Shown here: piece after piece, positions 44,746 to 58,431 of the stretch | Numbering within the stretch: the first letter of the stretch is position 1 | How the letters are laid out: each line of letters begins with the position of its first letter | Source of the DNA: Aralia elata | Taxonomy: Eukaryota; Streptophyta; Magnoliopsida; Apiales; Araliaceae | Assembly (NCBI GenBank): GCA_034770075.1 | Contig: CM068382.1 | Span: 90,368,692-90,432,691, forward strand | Direction of reading: 5' to 3' | Length of the DNA: 64,000 nucleotides | Notes under the pieces: generated by a model | Told to the model about the DNA's origin: nothing | Database searches by the model: none | The model's input: only the letters and a program-made list of their open reading frames with translations | Translations under genes and position numbers: made by a program

Positions 44746-45425
44746 TTAGCTTTAATCAGAACAATCCAAAATCTGTTCTGAATTTCAATTTTCCTTGATT
44801 TAAAAAATCTTAGGGGACTTATGAAACTGAAATCAATTTGCCTTTGGGCAAATTCATCACTTATTTCCTGTACGTTTGTTAATAAAAGATTCTTAATTTT
44901 ATCAAAGAAAAAAGGAAAGTTCGCTATCTTCTATCTACTAGAGCCATATTTGTCCATTACATTTTGCACTAATTAATTGCCTAATGGCCTTAATCAGGCA
45001 GCTTTGACAATAATGGTACTGAGTTTTTTTTTTCAAAGGTAAAATTGTGTAATTAAGTCAAATCGTTTGTGGTATAAATAAATTCTCTCTCTCAAATTTT
45101 ACGCCTTAATTAAAAGTTTTTCTTGTTATAGAAAAGAAAAAAAATGGGAGAGATTTGAAGTAATTTACTTCTTTTTAAAAAAATAAAATAAAATTAAAGT
45201 TGAGAAGATTTAGAAGGAAATTAATCAAAAATTATAATCTCATAAGATTGACATAGTAATATACTATTTTAATTTTAATTTTATTATTTATTATCTTGAA
45301 GTAATTACTTATTTTCCTTTAAATAATTTAAATTCTCTTTCTTTTTTTCCTACTAAAATTTTCCAATACCTTGCTATCCTTCTCCAGAACAAGAGGCCAG
45401 ATAAGCCTAGCTTTGACAAGCATCA

Positions 45426-48400
45426 ATGGCGCTGCACTATTGTTTGGGTGGTACGACCCTCCAAACCCTAAAACTCGCGTCATTCCTCAGACCGGTTATC
45501 TCTAAAACCCTAATAACCCACAAGCCTCCATTTTCACTACTCCCCAGAGCTCTCTCTTCCCCTGCTCTACAAACAACCCCACCCATTACTCTCCCAGAAG
45601 ACAAAGGTACGGTATTGAAATTTTATAATTTGTTTTTCGTAATTTTTAATTTTTAATTTTTGGTTGTTGATGATGATTTAGTAGTGAGGCCTCAATGGAA
45701 AGCAGCAATTGATTTCAAATGGATTCGAGACAATAAGGTGGATGTTGCAGTTAATATTAAGAATAGGAACTCCATTGCTAACTTGGACCTTGTTCTTGAG
45801 CTCTATGATAGATTGCTGAATCTTCAGAAGGTTAGGGTACCTCTGTTACAATGTTACAATGTTATTATTTTTTTTAATTTCTTTATCTTTTTCTGGCAAG
45901 TGTTCTAATCTTATGCTACAAGTTTTTACTATTTTCTTTTGTAAAATGTAAATATTGCAAGAAATTCCTAATGGAAAATTTTCAGAGCCAATTGATTATA
46001 TAGGCAACAAATGTGGAAAATGTTGAATTTGTAAGTTCCATATTCATACTCATAATATAAACATGTTGGAGGATTTAATGATCAATATTGAGTAGTGTGG
46101 TGAGGTCAAACGTAGTTGGTGTGCTCACTTAAAGCAACATTGGTTGTTTGAATAAGTATGGAGAATCAAGGCCGGTTATATGTTTGATCATAAGGAGTTT
46201 ATACCATAGTTGTCACGGCGCCACGGCGAGTCATGGCGGTAGCCGACTGCCAGGACGCCTAGGCGACAAGGCGACCGCCATGGCGTCCGTATGGCGACAA
46301 GTCGTTTACAATGTGCAATTTATATATTATTTATTTTACTTAACAAATATATTGGCAATAAAATTTCATATACATTAAAACCCAAAACATAACACTATGG
46401 AATAACATTAAAAGCACAATTATGTAAATACTTAACAATAACAATCCAAAAATAAAACACTTGATATTAAAAATTAGTAAAAGAAATGAAGAATTCAACA
46501 AACACCACATAGAAAATAAAGTTACAACCAACCATCACAAATAAGGCTTGGGTGCATGAGGAGGTCTTGGGATCCATTATTTCCAAAAGCAAGAATGTTA
46601 AATTATCTTCAAAAGTAAAAAAATAAATAAATAAATAATTGGGCAGAGCTGCTAAGGCGAGCGCCTTGGCAGCTCTGCCCAAGTCGAGCTCTCGCCGTGC
46701 CATTTCTTCATCGACTGGACGCCAAGGCGTCGCCTAGGCGACGCCTAGGCGACGCCGTGACAACTATGGTTTATACTAAATGGCATGCTAACGGGTAATT
46801 CGAAAAATCGCCCTTGGATAAGGTTTTAACTGCTCTAGAAATATTTTGTGCATTTATGTTTGAGCGCGTTGCATGGTAAACCGTGACCTAACAGTTAATG
46901 GAGTTTGATGACTTTGATTCTTCAACTTAAAGGGATTCCAGCACTAGCCTTGGCTTGTTCTTTGCTTAAGCAGGGCATTTCCAAATGCTTTCTCTTGAGT
47001 TGAAACATTGGAAATTCTTTAAATTTCTATCAGTCCTGATAATCCTAGAACTAATATCCTATAATGAAAGGAATTTGTGTGCTTCTATTCTTATGTGTAC
47101 TTGGGGGAAATTGTTGCTCGTAGCCTTGTACCTTAATAACTAATAGCTCATATATTAGCCTAAAAGTAGATAATATCTTTGAATGAACTCTCATTAATAC
47201 ATAGGGGAAATTGTTGCTTGTAGCCTTGTACCTTAATAACTAATAGCTCATATATTAGCCTAAAGGTAGATAATATCTTTGAATGAACTCTCATTAATAG
47301 ATGGCATACTGTGACTACTCAAATCTAATTGTATTTGGTCATGTATATCCTCATTTACATGTTTTGTTCTTCTCTCGGCTCTTCTATGTTAGAGCAAAGA
47401 CTCATTCTTTAAATATTTTAAAGATAATGTAATCTTCTTGTGCTTATAAGAAACACTAATAAATTTATTTATTTTTCACGTTAAACTGAGATGAAAACAA
47501 TTTTCACTTGGAAATTATTTCTTGGTAGCTTAATTATACAATTTATATTACACACAATTCAACAATATCAAGAGAAACTGGTTTCTTCTCAGTTGTGGCT
47601 AATTGTTACTCGCATCTAGCAGGAAGTTGAACGGCTTCGTGCCGAGAGAAATGCTGTTGCAAACAAAATGAAAGGAAAATTGGAACCCTCTGAGCGTCAA
47701 AAACTCATAGAAGAAGGTTTAAATTTTGCATGTCTTGCTCGAAACTATCTGCTTTAAAGTATTCGTGCAAGCATTTTGATATATTTTTCTTCAGGAAAGA
47801 ATGTAAAGGAAGGTCTTGTTAATTTGGAAGAAGACCTAGTCAAGATTACCGATCAGCTTCAGCTGGAAGCACAATGTATTCCAAATATGACACATCCAGA
47901 TGTTCCAATAGGGGATGAAGATTGTTCGACGTTGAGAAAAATGGTCTCTCTCACACACACACACACTCGGTCTCTCTCACACACACATATGCGTGTGTAT
48001 TGTGTAATATGCACCATGGAGATAGTTTTTATGGATTTCCTATTCATTTTCAATGTTCTTCGGTAGGTTGGTAATGCTCGTGAGTTTAGCTTCCCTATTA
48101 AGGACCATGTCCAACTCGGGAAAGAACTTGATCTGTTCGATTTCGATGCTGCTGCCGAGGTATTGCTCTAATTGAAGGTATTCTAGTATCTCTAGTTTGT
48201 TTGTGTGACCCTTCTTTTTTTCTCCCTTCTCTTTTCCTTCTCTAATAAACTACTGTGTTAGCTTTAGTCTTCGATATTAAATATTACTAGGTTATTGATA
48301 TAAACCATTGAAATCTTTGGTTTTACATTAAGAACAAATGCATATGGAGAAGCAGATATGAAGGAAAGGATACCAAATTGACAATAACCACATCAAGTTA

Positions 48401-51400
48401 ACTCATTGCCAGTTGGTTTAGAACTTAATGCTCATGTTTGTAACTTTGTATACATAATTTAGGTCAAAATGTGGCCCAGTTTTGAGACCTTATTTGAACT
48501 TTTGGTTATCAGGTAGTACAATAAACGCAACTCTAAAGAATCGTTGGCATAAATCATGTTTATGTAGTCCCCATGGGGACATCTTGTCATCCATAAAAAA
48601 CGTTGTGTGTTTATCTAATCTGCATTCATCTTAATTGAATCTTTCAGTACTCATTTGATTCATTAGTATCTCCACAAACATCTATATGTTATTAATGATT
48701 AGAATTCTTTTTCCTTTTTTTTGTATCGGAATTGCAAAAAGTATGGTAATTCATAAGTTTTCAACACTTCTTGAAGGCCATGGGATTCACAGTTTTCCTT
48801 GGATAGGCAATTTGAACTGAGATCATTTAGTATAACTTGTAAATGATGTTAGAACTTAAATCGGTTGCAATTTCTGTTTTGGGTTCCAGACTTCTAGTCT
48901 CCCACTCAACAAGAGAACCAAACCACAGAAAGAAGGATGGCTGACGTAAAGTTTATATTCATCTAATGTTTTGTGGCAATTTGAACCAAGTTCCATTTAG
49001 TAGAACTTTTAAATGATGTTCGAATTTAAATCAATTGGACTTTCTGTACTGCCTTCCAGTCTTTCACTCAACAAGAGAACCAAAACTACAAAAAGAAGGT
49101 TGGCTGATGTCAATTTTATAATCCTCTAATGTTGTGTATGCTTGTGCAGGTTAGTGGGTCAAAATTCTATTACCTGAAGAATGAGGCAGTTATGCTGGAG
49201 ATGGCCCTCATAAACTGGACCCTGTCTGAAGTCATGAAAAAGGGTTTCACACCTCTTACAACCCCTGAAATTGCAAGATCCTCGATTGTTGAAAAATGTG
49301 GTTTCCAGCCTCGTGGAACAAACACCCAGGTATGTAGACATAGTTATTGTGCTATGAGGAACCTTCTGAACTACATAAAGCTGCCTCACCAATTTCATAA
49401 TCCTTGGATGTTAAACCCAGAGTATACTCTCATAGACCTAGCGAGCCGCGTATTGGTACTTGCGTATCCAAACAGGGTACTCTTACGTACCAATACTCTA
49501 AATTTAGCGTACCGAAAAAATTCTTTGTTGTTTAACTATAATTGCACAAATATCAGTATTATAACTTAGTATTGGATGCTCAAACATTGCATTTGTACTA
49601 AAATATTTATAAAACAATCAACTTGTTGAGTTAACTAACAATCTTTTTTAATACTTAGGTCTATTAATTTAGATTATAAGAGAATTCTTATCTATAAAAA
49701 CTTATATAAAAATTTCCTAGCATATCGCGTTTTAGCTATGTAGCGTACCTGTATTCGTACCACGTACCGAAACGTGCCACGTTTCAGGTAACATTGGTTA
49801 AACCTTTCCTTTGTTTGGGGTGCCAATGGTGATAACCAACTGGCTCTGCTGTTAATTGGACTCAGCAGTTGTCACAGAGACATTAGAATTTACTTAATGT
49901 TTTATTTATTTTTATGTTTTTAAATCATATTATTTTCTGTCATCATGGAACATGGAACCACTCTGCCTATACCTCTTTCCATGATAATTGTTTTTGGGTT
50001 TCCTAGTATAGTTTTTCATTAATATTATGGTATAATCTTATCCAACTAAAGCTAAGTAGAGTTTGGTTGTTTAAATTTTCCAAAATTAGCAGGTCTACTC
50101 TATTGAGGGTAGTGATCAATGCCTTATTGGCACTGCTGAGATCCCATTAGGAGGACTCCATATGGACTCTATTCTTGACGACTCTTCATTACCACTGAAA
50201 TATGCGGCCTTTTCACATTGTTTTCGTACAGAGGCTGGTGCGGCAGGCACTGCAACAAGGTAACTCAATATGTGAAATAAGATGCTTTGTAATTTTGAAT
50301 TATACGTCATTCTTGATCTTTGATGCCCTCAACAACAAATTTAAAATTTTGTAGTCACATCAATTTTTTTTGTAAAGGGTTTCTTTGAACCTTTCAATCT
50401 TTTTGAGTTCTTTTCTATAATCATTTCCTCCTTTTTGTTTTTCTGTATATGAATTGCATAATTCTGTCACTTGTATTTTTATTAGAGCTTCGTATTGCAA
50501 AGTGCAAACACCATTCATCTGCACTGATGAGCATAAAGGAAATCTGTTTGCGTGCAAGTATTTTAACAGTGGTTACTCCTAAATAAGTTCTCCATGTAGT
50601 ATGGTGCTACTTACTACAATTGTATCCAAACAGTAAATGCATGTTAAAGGTGGAATTATCACATCTGTTGGAAAAACATGGTTCCAAACAAGTGAAATGG
50701 TTCACTGCTTTTGTGATGTGGCAGCTGCTTTACGTTTTCATGGCTGTTAACTGGCTCTGATTTAATCTGTAAGCAGAGCTCTCTTTTTTCCATCAGTTTA
50801 TTTTAGTTTTTGATAAAATTATATAATTATATAATACAAAAAAGGGTAATAGTCAATTGATGCGGATGATTTGGCAGTGATCATCTAGTGATTAGCAATT
50901 ATTTTGTGGAGGGTCATGCACACGAAACATACGATTGTGTTTCCCCCATACTTTGGTCTCCTGCGTTTGAATTATAGCTGTTTTTCCCCTTTTGAGTGCA
51001 TGTCGGTGCGTGCTTTTCACCTGTATTTTTCTTTTGGGGTGGGTTATATATCATATCGATTAATTGGTGGTGCTTCTGGACTAGGGGCCTTTATCGAGTC
51101 CACCAGTTTAGCAAGGTGGAGATGTTCATACTATGCCGACCAGAGGAAAGCGATTCCTACCACGAAGAACTAATTGGAATAGAGGAGGGCCTCTTCTCAT
51201 CACTAGGGCTTCATTTCAAGTGGGCATTTCTTTCCCTTCCATTTTATGTATATTTGGTTACTTAAATTTGTATCTGGCTCAGTGTGTTGATCAACAATTC
51301 TGTTGAGTTTCTTGACAGAACTTTGGACATGGCTTCGGGGGATTTAGGTGCACCAGCTTATCGTAAATTAGACGTGGAGGCATGGATGCCAGGCTTGGGG

Positions 51401-51907
51401 CGCTATGGAGAGGTATGTGAATGAATTTCATTCCGCTGGCAACATAGATTAATATGTAAAAAGTACTATTAATTATAAGATTTGTTGTTAAATAATTACT
51501 AATGAATCATATCAATTCTGAATTGAAAAATATGTCAAATCAACTTTCGAAAGTCAATAATGATCTTATAATTTAGAATGGAGGGAGTATTAAGTTTGAC
51601 AGTTTTCTAATACAATATGATGTATTTCCAACAGATATCAAGTGCATCAAATTGCACCGACTATCAAAGCCGCCGTCTTGGAATCCGCTATCGCCCAAAA
51701 TCGACGATAATAAATCCCAAGAAGGGTAAAGGAAACCTGGCTGCAACGCAGTTTGTGCACACGTTAAACGCGACTGCCTGTGCAGTTCCTAGGATGATGG
51801 TGTGTTTGCTAGAGAACTACCAGCAAGAAGATGGATCTGTAGTTATTCCTGAGCCATTAAGGCCCTTCATGGGTGGACTTAAGGTCATTGCTCCCAAGTC
51901 CAAATAG
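45426..51907 (+). CDS. Seryl-tRNA synthetase, organellar type (10 exons)
   Basis: Joins serine to tRNA-Ser using ATP (class II synthetase). Exons: 45426-45606, 45682-45830, 47623-47716, 47795-47943, 48067-48159, 49150-49329, 50093-50259, 51085-51219, 51319-51412, 51635-51907. All introns are GT-AG and phases agree, giving 1515 bp (504 codons plus TAG), close to the family's usual length. The first ~60 residues are rich in Leu, Ser, Thr and basic residues without acidic ones, as in a mitochondrial or plastid transit peptide. Next comes the two-helix coiled-coil arm (QWKAAIDFKWIRDN to about residue 180) that grips the tRNA. Class II core: TPLTTPEIARSSIVEKCGF (motif 1), FSHCFRTEAGAAGTATRGLY with the motif 2 Arg (FRTEAG), and LNATACAVPRMMVCLLENYQ (motif 3 Arg). 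The sequence is bacterial in type, which supports the organelle assignment. MITEs and duplications sit in introns 2 and 5. It is the only apparently intact gene in the window. Confidence 0.95.
46205..46768. mobile_element. GC-rich hAT-like MITE in intron 2, TSD gtttatac
   Basis: CATAGTTGTCACGGCG at the left and its exact inverse CGCCGTGACAACTATG at the right, with the octamer gtttatac at 46197-46204 and 46769-46776. The ends are GC-rich with repeated gcctaggcgac palindromes; the centre is AT-rich. 564 bp, no transposase. Confidence 0.93.
47104..47303. repeat. 100-bp tandem duplication in intron 2
   Basis: gggaaattgttgctcgtagc at about 47106 recurs at about 47206 with near identity through ctctcattaata. 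Two copies, period 100. Confidence 0.9.
48850..49125. repeat. Tandem duplication in intron 5, period about 178 bp
   Basis: The blocks taaatgatgttagaacttaaatc...ctcaacaagagaaccaaa...agaaggatggctgacg (about 48839-48960) and taaatgatgttcgaatttaaatc...ctcaacaagagaaccaaa...agaaggttggctgatg (about 49011-49115) are diverged copies just before exon 6. Confidence 0.7.
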
Positions 51908-54160
51908 GTTGATTAGAATAATTTATTAGAGTAATTTATTACTTTTATATCAGAAAACTATACGTCTGTCAATACCTTTTTGGATTAACTTCACAAATTT
52001 GGTTTTAGATCGGCTAAAGATAGAATGAGAAAATGAAGTGAGCTTCTTTGGTTAAATTACAGTTCAGTTCTATTTTCTCCCGTCAAAGTGGTATTTTTGT
52101 TTGATTCTCATTGTTATCTGTTCTCAATTTCATGCTCTAATTTTGTTAAGCAATCTTTATGTGCTTCATCTGATGTTCCATGCTATAAAAGACTCCTTAT
52201 CATTTAGCTGCAGAAATTGGAGGCATTTTAGGAGCCGTTGGATAGCAGGGGTTTGAATTATTTCAATTTAAGGTTAAATTTTGTTAATTAAAAAATTATA
52301 TACTACAAAAGTTTTGATATGTCAAAAAAAGTAAAAAGAAACTTGAATGGTCTCGTTTTGAAATGGAGTTGAAAAGTATAGGAAAATGGAAAGAAAATGT
52401 GAAAGCAAAGATAAAAAGTTGCATTTTTTTCATGTCTAAAATAAAATAAAATAAAAAATAAAAAATAAAAATTTGCATATAGATATGGATAGTGTGGGGC
52501 CAATTGCTGCCCTAATCATGAATGTCTCGATTTCTTTTAATTAGTCAAAGTTTTTTGTCTTAGCTACTTGTAGGCTAGTAAATCATTGGGATCTAGGGCT
52601 GCCCGCTCGATTTCGAGATGTTCCCGAAAAGAAAAAGCTCGCGAGAAAGCTCGTCAGTAGAAATTGAAATCAAAATTTGCCTCGAAATCGTATCAAAAAC
52701 GGATCAAACCGTAGTAATTGAGTTGCACCAACGGTTCCGACGTATGTACCGGTTTTAGAATGGTTAGAAAATCGTATATGCGGTTTGGGTGCAGTTTTGA
52801 GAGGCTCCTGCACTGGTCAAACTGCATCGCACCGCTCTTATATATTATATATTTTTTTAGAAGTTATATAGGCAAATTCCTAAAAATATAATAGACAATT
52901 TTAATTATATTATGCACTTTTAAACTTTTTGTTTGTGCTTAGAAATATTTCTAATTGAATTGTAATGGTTTGAGCAATGTTGAAGCATTCATGAGTAGCA
53001 TATTTCAAACCTAAAACTTGTTGCTTGATATTATTTTGTTAATATTATGTATGATTTCTTATACATAAAGATGAATTTGATTTATTGAATATTATTGTTT
53101 AACTATGTCAGTTGGTTTTAGAATCGAAATCGAACCAAATAAAACCGTACTATAAGCTTTAAAACTGCACTTCACCAATCACAAGCGGTGTCATGTGCGG
53201 TTTTAGAATTGTCAAATCGCACCCAAGTGGTTTCATGTACAGTTTGAGCTTATAGCCACATCAAACTGCACCATACTCTACGCAATTGGTATCTTTAAAA
53301 ACCACTGCTTTTTTTCATTTTTTTTTTCATCGTTGATATTGACATAGTAAAAATGACGTTGTCAAAATAAATAAATATTTAGTGATACTTTTGCAACTAT
53401 TTTATTGTCACTTAATAATTTAAGAGATATTTATTGATTTGACGATATTTTTTTTCTGACAATATTAATCATTTTTTTGTTGTCTAATTCGCATCTTTTA
53501 ACACCACTTTATTTCTCAATGGAATCATTTCAGTACCCGCTTGTAACTTTGGAAAGAAGAGACTAGAGGGTGAGTAAATTCAATGTAAACTCACAAGTGA
53601 TCATCAGTAAAAGTCAAAAACCATCAGCACGTGTACACAGTAAATGCTGAAAAATTGCTCTAATCTTTGAAACAAAAAGCTTAGTGCTTTTTAGGGGATC
53701 TTAAGCATGAGTTCCTTTTTGTTGAATTATTATCAAGGACCTATTGAATAGTCAAAGAAAAAAATATCTATCCTATGGCATATTTATCCTAGCCATATCC
53801 ACATCCAAAATTAGAAGGGAGGTTATAGCCTTTTAATTCATCTTAAATCGTCCAAATCATGAACAAATGGTTAGGATAAATACAATCTGCACAATAATTA
53901 TTAGGATGTCTGCAAAATATTGTGCGGACGGTGGTCCCACAAGCTCCCAATCTGAATAATAATTATGCAGACGTCCAAAAAATATAATACTCTTGTCCTC
54001 ACAATAATTGTACGGATGATTTTAGCCATCTGCATAACTATTGTGCATATTAGATAGATTGATTTGAATGGTAGGGTTACCGTTCGTATAACTGTTGTGC
54101 GTATTGCCTTTATCCGTATTTTTTATTGTTGACATGGATGGTCCAAGATGAGTTGAAAGG
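51908..54160. other. Downstream region, no gene seen
   Basis: Holds the synthetase 3' UTR and AT-rich intergenic DNA. 52595-53300 has repeated aaaccgcac/gtgcggttt words on both strands, as in sub-terminal parts of hAT-type non-autonomous elements, but no clear ends. 53890-54115 has several inverted-repeat words of the tgcacaataattatt/ataactattgtgca type and may be a decayed MITE. Confidence 0.4.
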
Positions 54161-54166
54161 TTGACA

Positions 54167-54167
<1 letters not shown>

Positions 54168-54241
<74 letters not shown>
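54168..54241. repeat. (AT)n(AC)n microsatellite
   Basis: A long run of AT dinucleotides followed by about ten AC repeats. The minus ORF through it, starting with alternating Val-Cys and Ile-Tyr, is an artefact. Confidence 0.97.
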
Positions 54242-54419
54242 TGACCTGTTCGTTTACTACTTGTGATAAAATTGTTTCAATTTGCATACCTTTTTAAAAC
54301 TACATACGGAGGAAATATTCAAGTTAGTTCTCACCATAAAAGTCAAAAGAAATCTATTCTACATAACTTAAACTAAATTATAAAATTAAAGAAAATAGTA
54401 AGATTGCAATTTTAGGGAT

Positions 54420-54735
54420 TGTTAGAACCATAACTTCATAGAATCAAAATCGTAGTAGAAGACATGACACGGGTAATCCCTATTTTTAAGGTCTTTATCG
54501 CCTCCACCACGATCGGTTTGCTATGGGTTGCAGACGATATATCTCCAGGATATATGTCAAGCCTCAAAACTGAACAAACTTGTGATAGCAATTCACATTT
54601 GTTCCAGACGAACACTTCTTTGTGATAGTTTGATGTTTGTAGAAGATAAAAATATGAAAAAGAGAGAATATTCCTAGTGCTTAGTATTTTCTTATGTGTG
54701 TCCTTATATATATCTTATATGCATATATCTTATCT

Positions 54736-54768
<33 letters not shown>

Positions 54769-55222
54769 TATAAACTTATACATATACACATATATACATG
54801 CATATATATTGTAAGTTACACATTACAACTACTGAATTATATTTAACTACACTTATTAGTACTAATTATGTAAGTTACACATTAGTAATAATTAATAGTT
54901 AAATAGAATTTGAATAGTTCTCACTATTTTTGTTTTGTTTCAAAATAAAATAAGACTATACCACTTGTACTTATAAAGTAACTAGTAGTCTTTTCTATTC
55001 AATGGGACAAGGAAGAATTAGTTTTATCAAATAACTTTGCACCTTATTAAATGTCTCACTATAGGCACAAATCAAATGAACTTCTCTCTTATTCTCCACA
55101 ATTAGGGAAACGAATTATACCTTTATATTTACTTAAATTATGTCCACTAATAGGTTTTATTCAAACCCAAACTTGACAATAATTAAGTCTCCAAAATATA
55201 GAATAAGGTGCAATTTTTAACA
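54420..55222 (-). mobile_element. Copia-type 3' LTR, TSD atccc on its outer side
   Basis: On the minus strand TGTTAAAAATTGCACC...GGTTCTAACA, 803 bp, preceded by the polypurine tract aagcgggagat, which marks it as a 3' LTR. It is followed on that strand by ATCCC (54415-54419). It is the inverted partner of 20696-21216. Confidence 0.82.
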
Positions 55223-58200
55223 ATCTCCCGCTTATTTGGAAAAACTATATTTCTCCTAAACAATATTCTATCAAATAACTCTAAGGTATGTGTACATAAA
55301 AGAAGGTGTGACGAACATTGAACCTTCCCTTAGTGTAAACAACTCAAAGTCACATCGAAATTGATGGTGTCCGTACATTGAACCTCTACTCCTATATGAT
55401 GATGACCGGAATTATCACACATACACAAAATCCTCCTACCACGATGAGTATTCTCAATTGCTTTGTGCTAATATGGCCATGCACAATACCTTGTTTCATG
55501 AACCTCTAAGAAAGTAAACCATAACCCTCTATAAGAAACGACCCCACTTCTAATTCATATAGGCAAAATGTTTCATATGTGTTTCTGTTGCTAAGAACAC
55601 AATAACTTTGTTAAGAGCATACATCAACCTCAGTCGTGCAACAGACGTTACTATCTTAGACTACATATAGAACCACATAACACAGTCAGCAATTATGACT
55701 TGTTTTTCCTATTGAACCTATAAACTAGGGGTAACCTAGGAATATGTTGGGTTCCCATCACTCCTGACTCCAGGTGGTTTAAGCTCCATATCACAAATAG
55801 TCAAACTTACTAACTTCTCGTTAGGGTCTTAGTAACAAGATAAGTCAAATCGTCACTTGGCTTCCTCGTAGACAAATATTATGATACCTTCTTGTATCAA
55901 TTATCTAACAAAAATTATGTCTATGACCAACATGTCAAAACTTACCATTAAAGGCAATCTCATATGCTTTATACAAAAACAATTTTATTATCACAATATA
56001 ATGAACTAAGCAATTTTGGAAGTGGCCACAATTTGATGTTTTAACAACAAATTTCGATTTCATTTGCTTTCTACATCATATAAAGCAATAGTATTACTTG
56101 CTGCTCCAAGTAAATTATTTCACTCACTAAGTATAATAATATGTTCACCTACTTGTAGAAATATAAGAATATCTTCACCTATTTGTAAATATTTTCTTAC
56201 TTTTTTCAAAATCACAAACAACATTGAATCCAAGATTACCAATTTGTACTTAATACAAATTTTCACTAACACAATATAGTGAAATAGGAGGCTTCGGATT
56301 AGGCTACAATTAATGTTTTGATAAACACCCTAATCTATTAAGCTTCCCTCACAAGGTAATATTATATTCAAATAGTGAAATGAGAAATATTCATTTGTTT
56401 CTTGCTCAGCCAAAAAATAATACCCTCGATTGGGTGAAAATTTCCCTACTTGTGAATTTATAATTTCTCTCACTAAAAATATAAGTGACATTTATGTGAT
56501 CTTCTGAAACATTGAGAAATTTAATATAAACCAATTTTAAATTACTAGTGTACTTTCTAAGTTTAAAACTCGAGGTGATATCTGATCTCGTGCATTGTGT
56601 ATCATACATAAGACTCCCACTAGAGCTTATGTATTCTAGATTTGCAATAGCTAAATCAGAACTAACTTTCGGTGTACCACTACTATTAAAGAATTATTAA
56701 ATTCTTCAATCTCAAAGATATTAAACTTAGTTCACAACCCCCTCAGTACGATTGAATTGGTTTAGTTGAAACCCACTATGTTTTCACATGATACTAAGAT
56801 AACATTTATTTTGCAAGTTTTTCAACATAAAGATAGAAAATTGATGTGTCTTATTCTCGTTTACGTCAGCAATACTATGTAAAATGATCAATATATCGTT
56901 AATATACACAAAAACTATCACATTATAGTTTATAAAATTATATTGTTAATGTAAACACATAAATAATTCTATATCCGATAAATAGAAAAAAAAATACTAG
57001 TTCTCAGTTTAAACCACAAGTACATAACTATTTTACATCTTAACCTCTCAATCGAAAAGAACAAACCACCTTGTTCATTCACAATATACTCCCTCAATCA
57101 AATTTATTGAAAACTTGAGTTGGAGTGATATCATAATTGGTGCTAAAGTGTTAAAATAGTTTATACTCTTTTGTTTAAAACTTTAAAAATTATTTTTACT
57201 TTCACAATAAAATATCCATCAGTATCGAATCATTTATTCCTCTACAACGAATTTAGAATTTCAAGGAAAATATGCACATACCTAAGTATTTTCACCTAAT
57301 ATGTAATCCACTTTAATATTTATAACTTATTTTCAATCTCACCATTGAACTCAATCATTATAAATATTTTGGATTATATTTAGACTAATAAAATAGGTAT
57401 TTTATTTACCAAATTATTATATTGATTTCCTTAATTCATCAAATCAATATTGTTCCTTCTAACTTCAGCTTATAACCTTATAGGACCTTTGAAAATTAAT
57501 TAAGTGAAATAGGTTCGCATTTCAATGTTATCCAAAAGCTTATGTTTCAAAGACTTTCATTTCATAGGACTACATAATCAAATTGAATTTCACAACAAGA
57601 AATTCACAAGCCTTACTATTCTCACATAAATAAAATTATGCTCCAAATAGTTCAAAAGCCAAATTTAGTCCATCAAAAAATGAAATTATTAAGTATTACC
57701 CCCACACTTTTAAATAGTTGAAATATGATTGAATAATTTCACTTCACAATATTATGCTCACTACTTCAAATAAATTTTAGATTAATTACCATTTTATGTG
57801 ACAATGTTCCTATAAATATTACTTTCACATAAGCATATTAAGAAGCATTTCTCTAAACAAAAAATAAGTTCTTGTACATCTTACATAATAGTTATTTATA
57901 TAAAGATTGTTTCAACATAGGAATCTTTTAGAACATCCCCACGTAAGAAAACAATCTCTTATTTTCTGAAATTCCATAAAATCTCAAATCCAAAAATTAT
58001 TTAACATAAACACTTAAAATTATACATGTACATTTTTCAAGTATACCAACATGTAACACTTGACTTAATGTAAATAGTATAAAATTCATTATATACAAAT
58101 TATAGTACAACTCATCATATTGTACAAATCTATTTGCATATAAATCATGAAATGTAAAAATTTACATTACTTTCTAATAAATTAATTTATCACAAACAAA

Positions 58201-58431
58201 ATTAATTTCTATAGAAAGTAAATCATATTTCACACATATGAACTGAAAAATTCTCATATTAATTTCTTGTTCCAGTATGAACATGAAATATTATAAACAA
58301 TGTACATTTTGATATTAACAAATATAGAATCCAAGACAACTTTCATAATAGTATGAAATCCTTGAACTTCAATATATTTATATAAAGTCAAAAGTAATGT
58401 TTACCTTAACTATAATATGCAAAGTTCATAT
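55223..58431 (-). mobile_element. AT-rich internal region of an LTR element, no ORF
   Basis: Adjoins the polypurine tract of the LTR at 54420-55222, so its left end is the 3' internal part of that element. No frame exceeds about 75 codons on either strand and no gag or pol motif is visible. It may be a non-autonomous (LARD-like) internal domain or heavily decayed sequence; where it ends is unknown. Confidence 0.45.

Noticed and set aside
46467..46703. Minus ORF of 78 codons
   Set aside because: Lies inside the hAT-like MITE of synthetase intron 2, with no protein resemblance.
50116..50310. Minus ORF similar to the plus ORF at 23620-23814
   Set aside because: The similarity is real but comes from the inverted duplication of synthetase exon 7; both ORFs are antisense to that exon.
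50904..51265. Two overlapping plus ORFs of 89 codons as separate genes
   Set aside because: They read intron 7 into exon 8 of the synthetase; the exon frame is that of GLYRVHQFSKVEM.
54022..54240. Minus ORF starting with alternating Val-Cys and Ile-Tyr
   Set aside because: Translation of an (AC)n(AT)n microsatellite.
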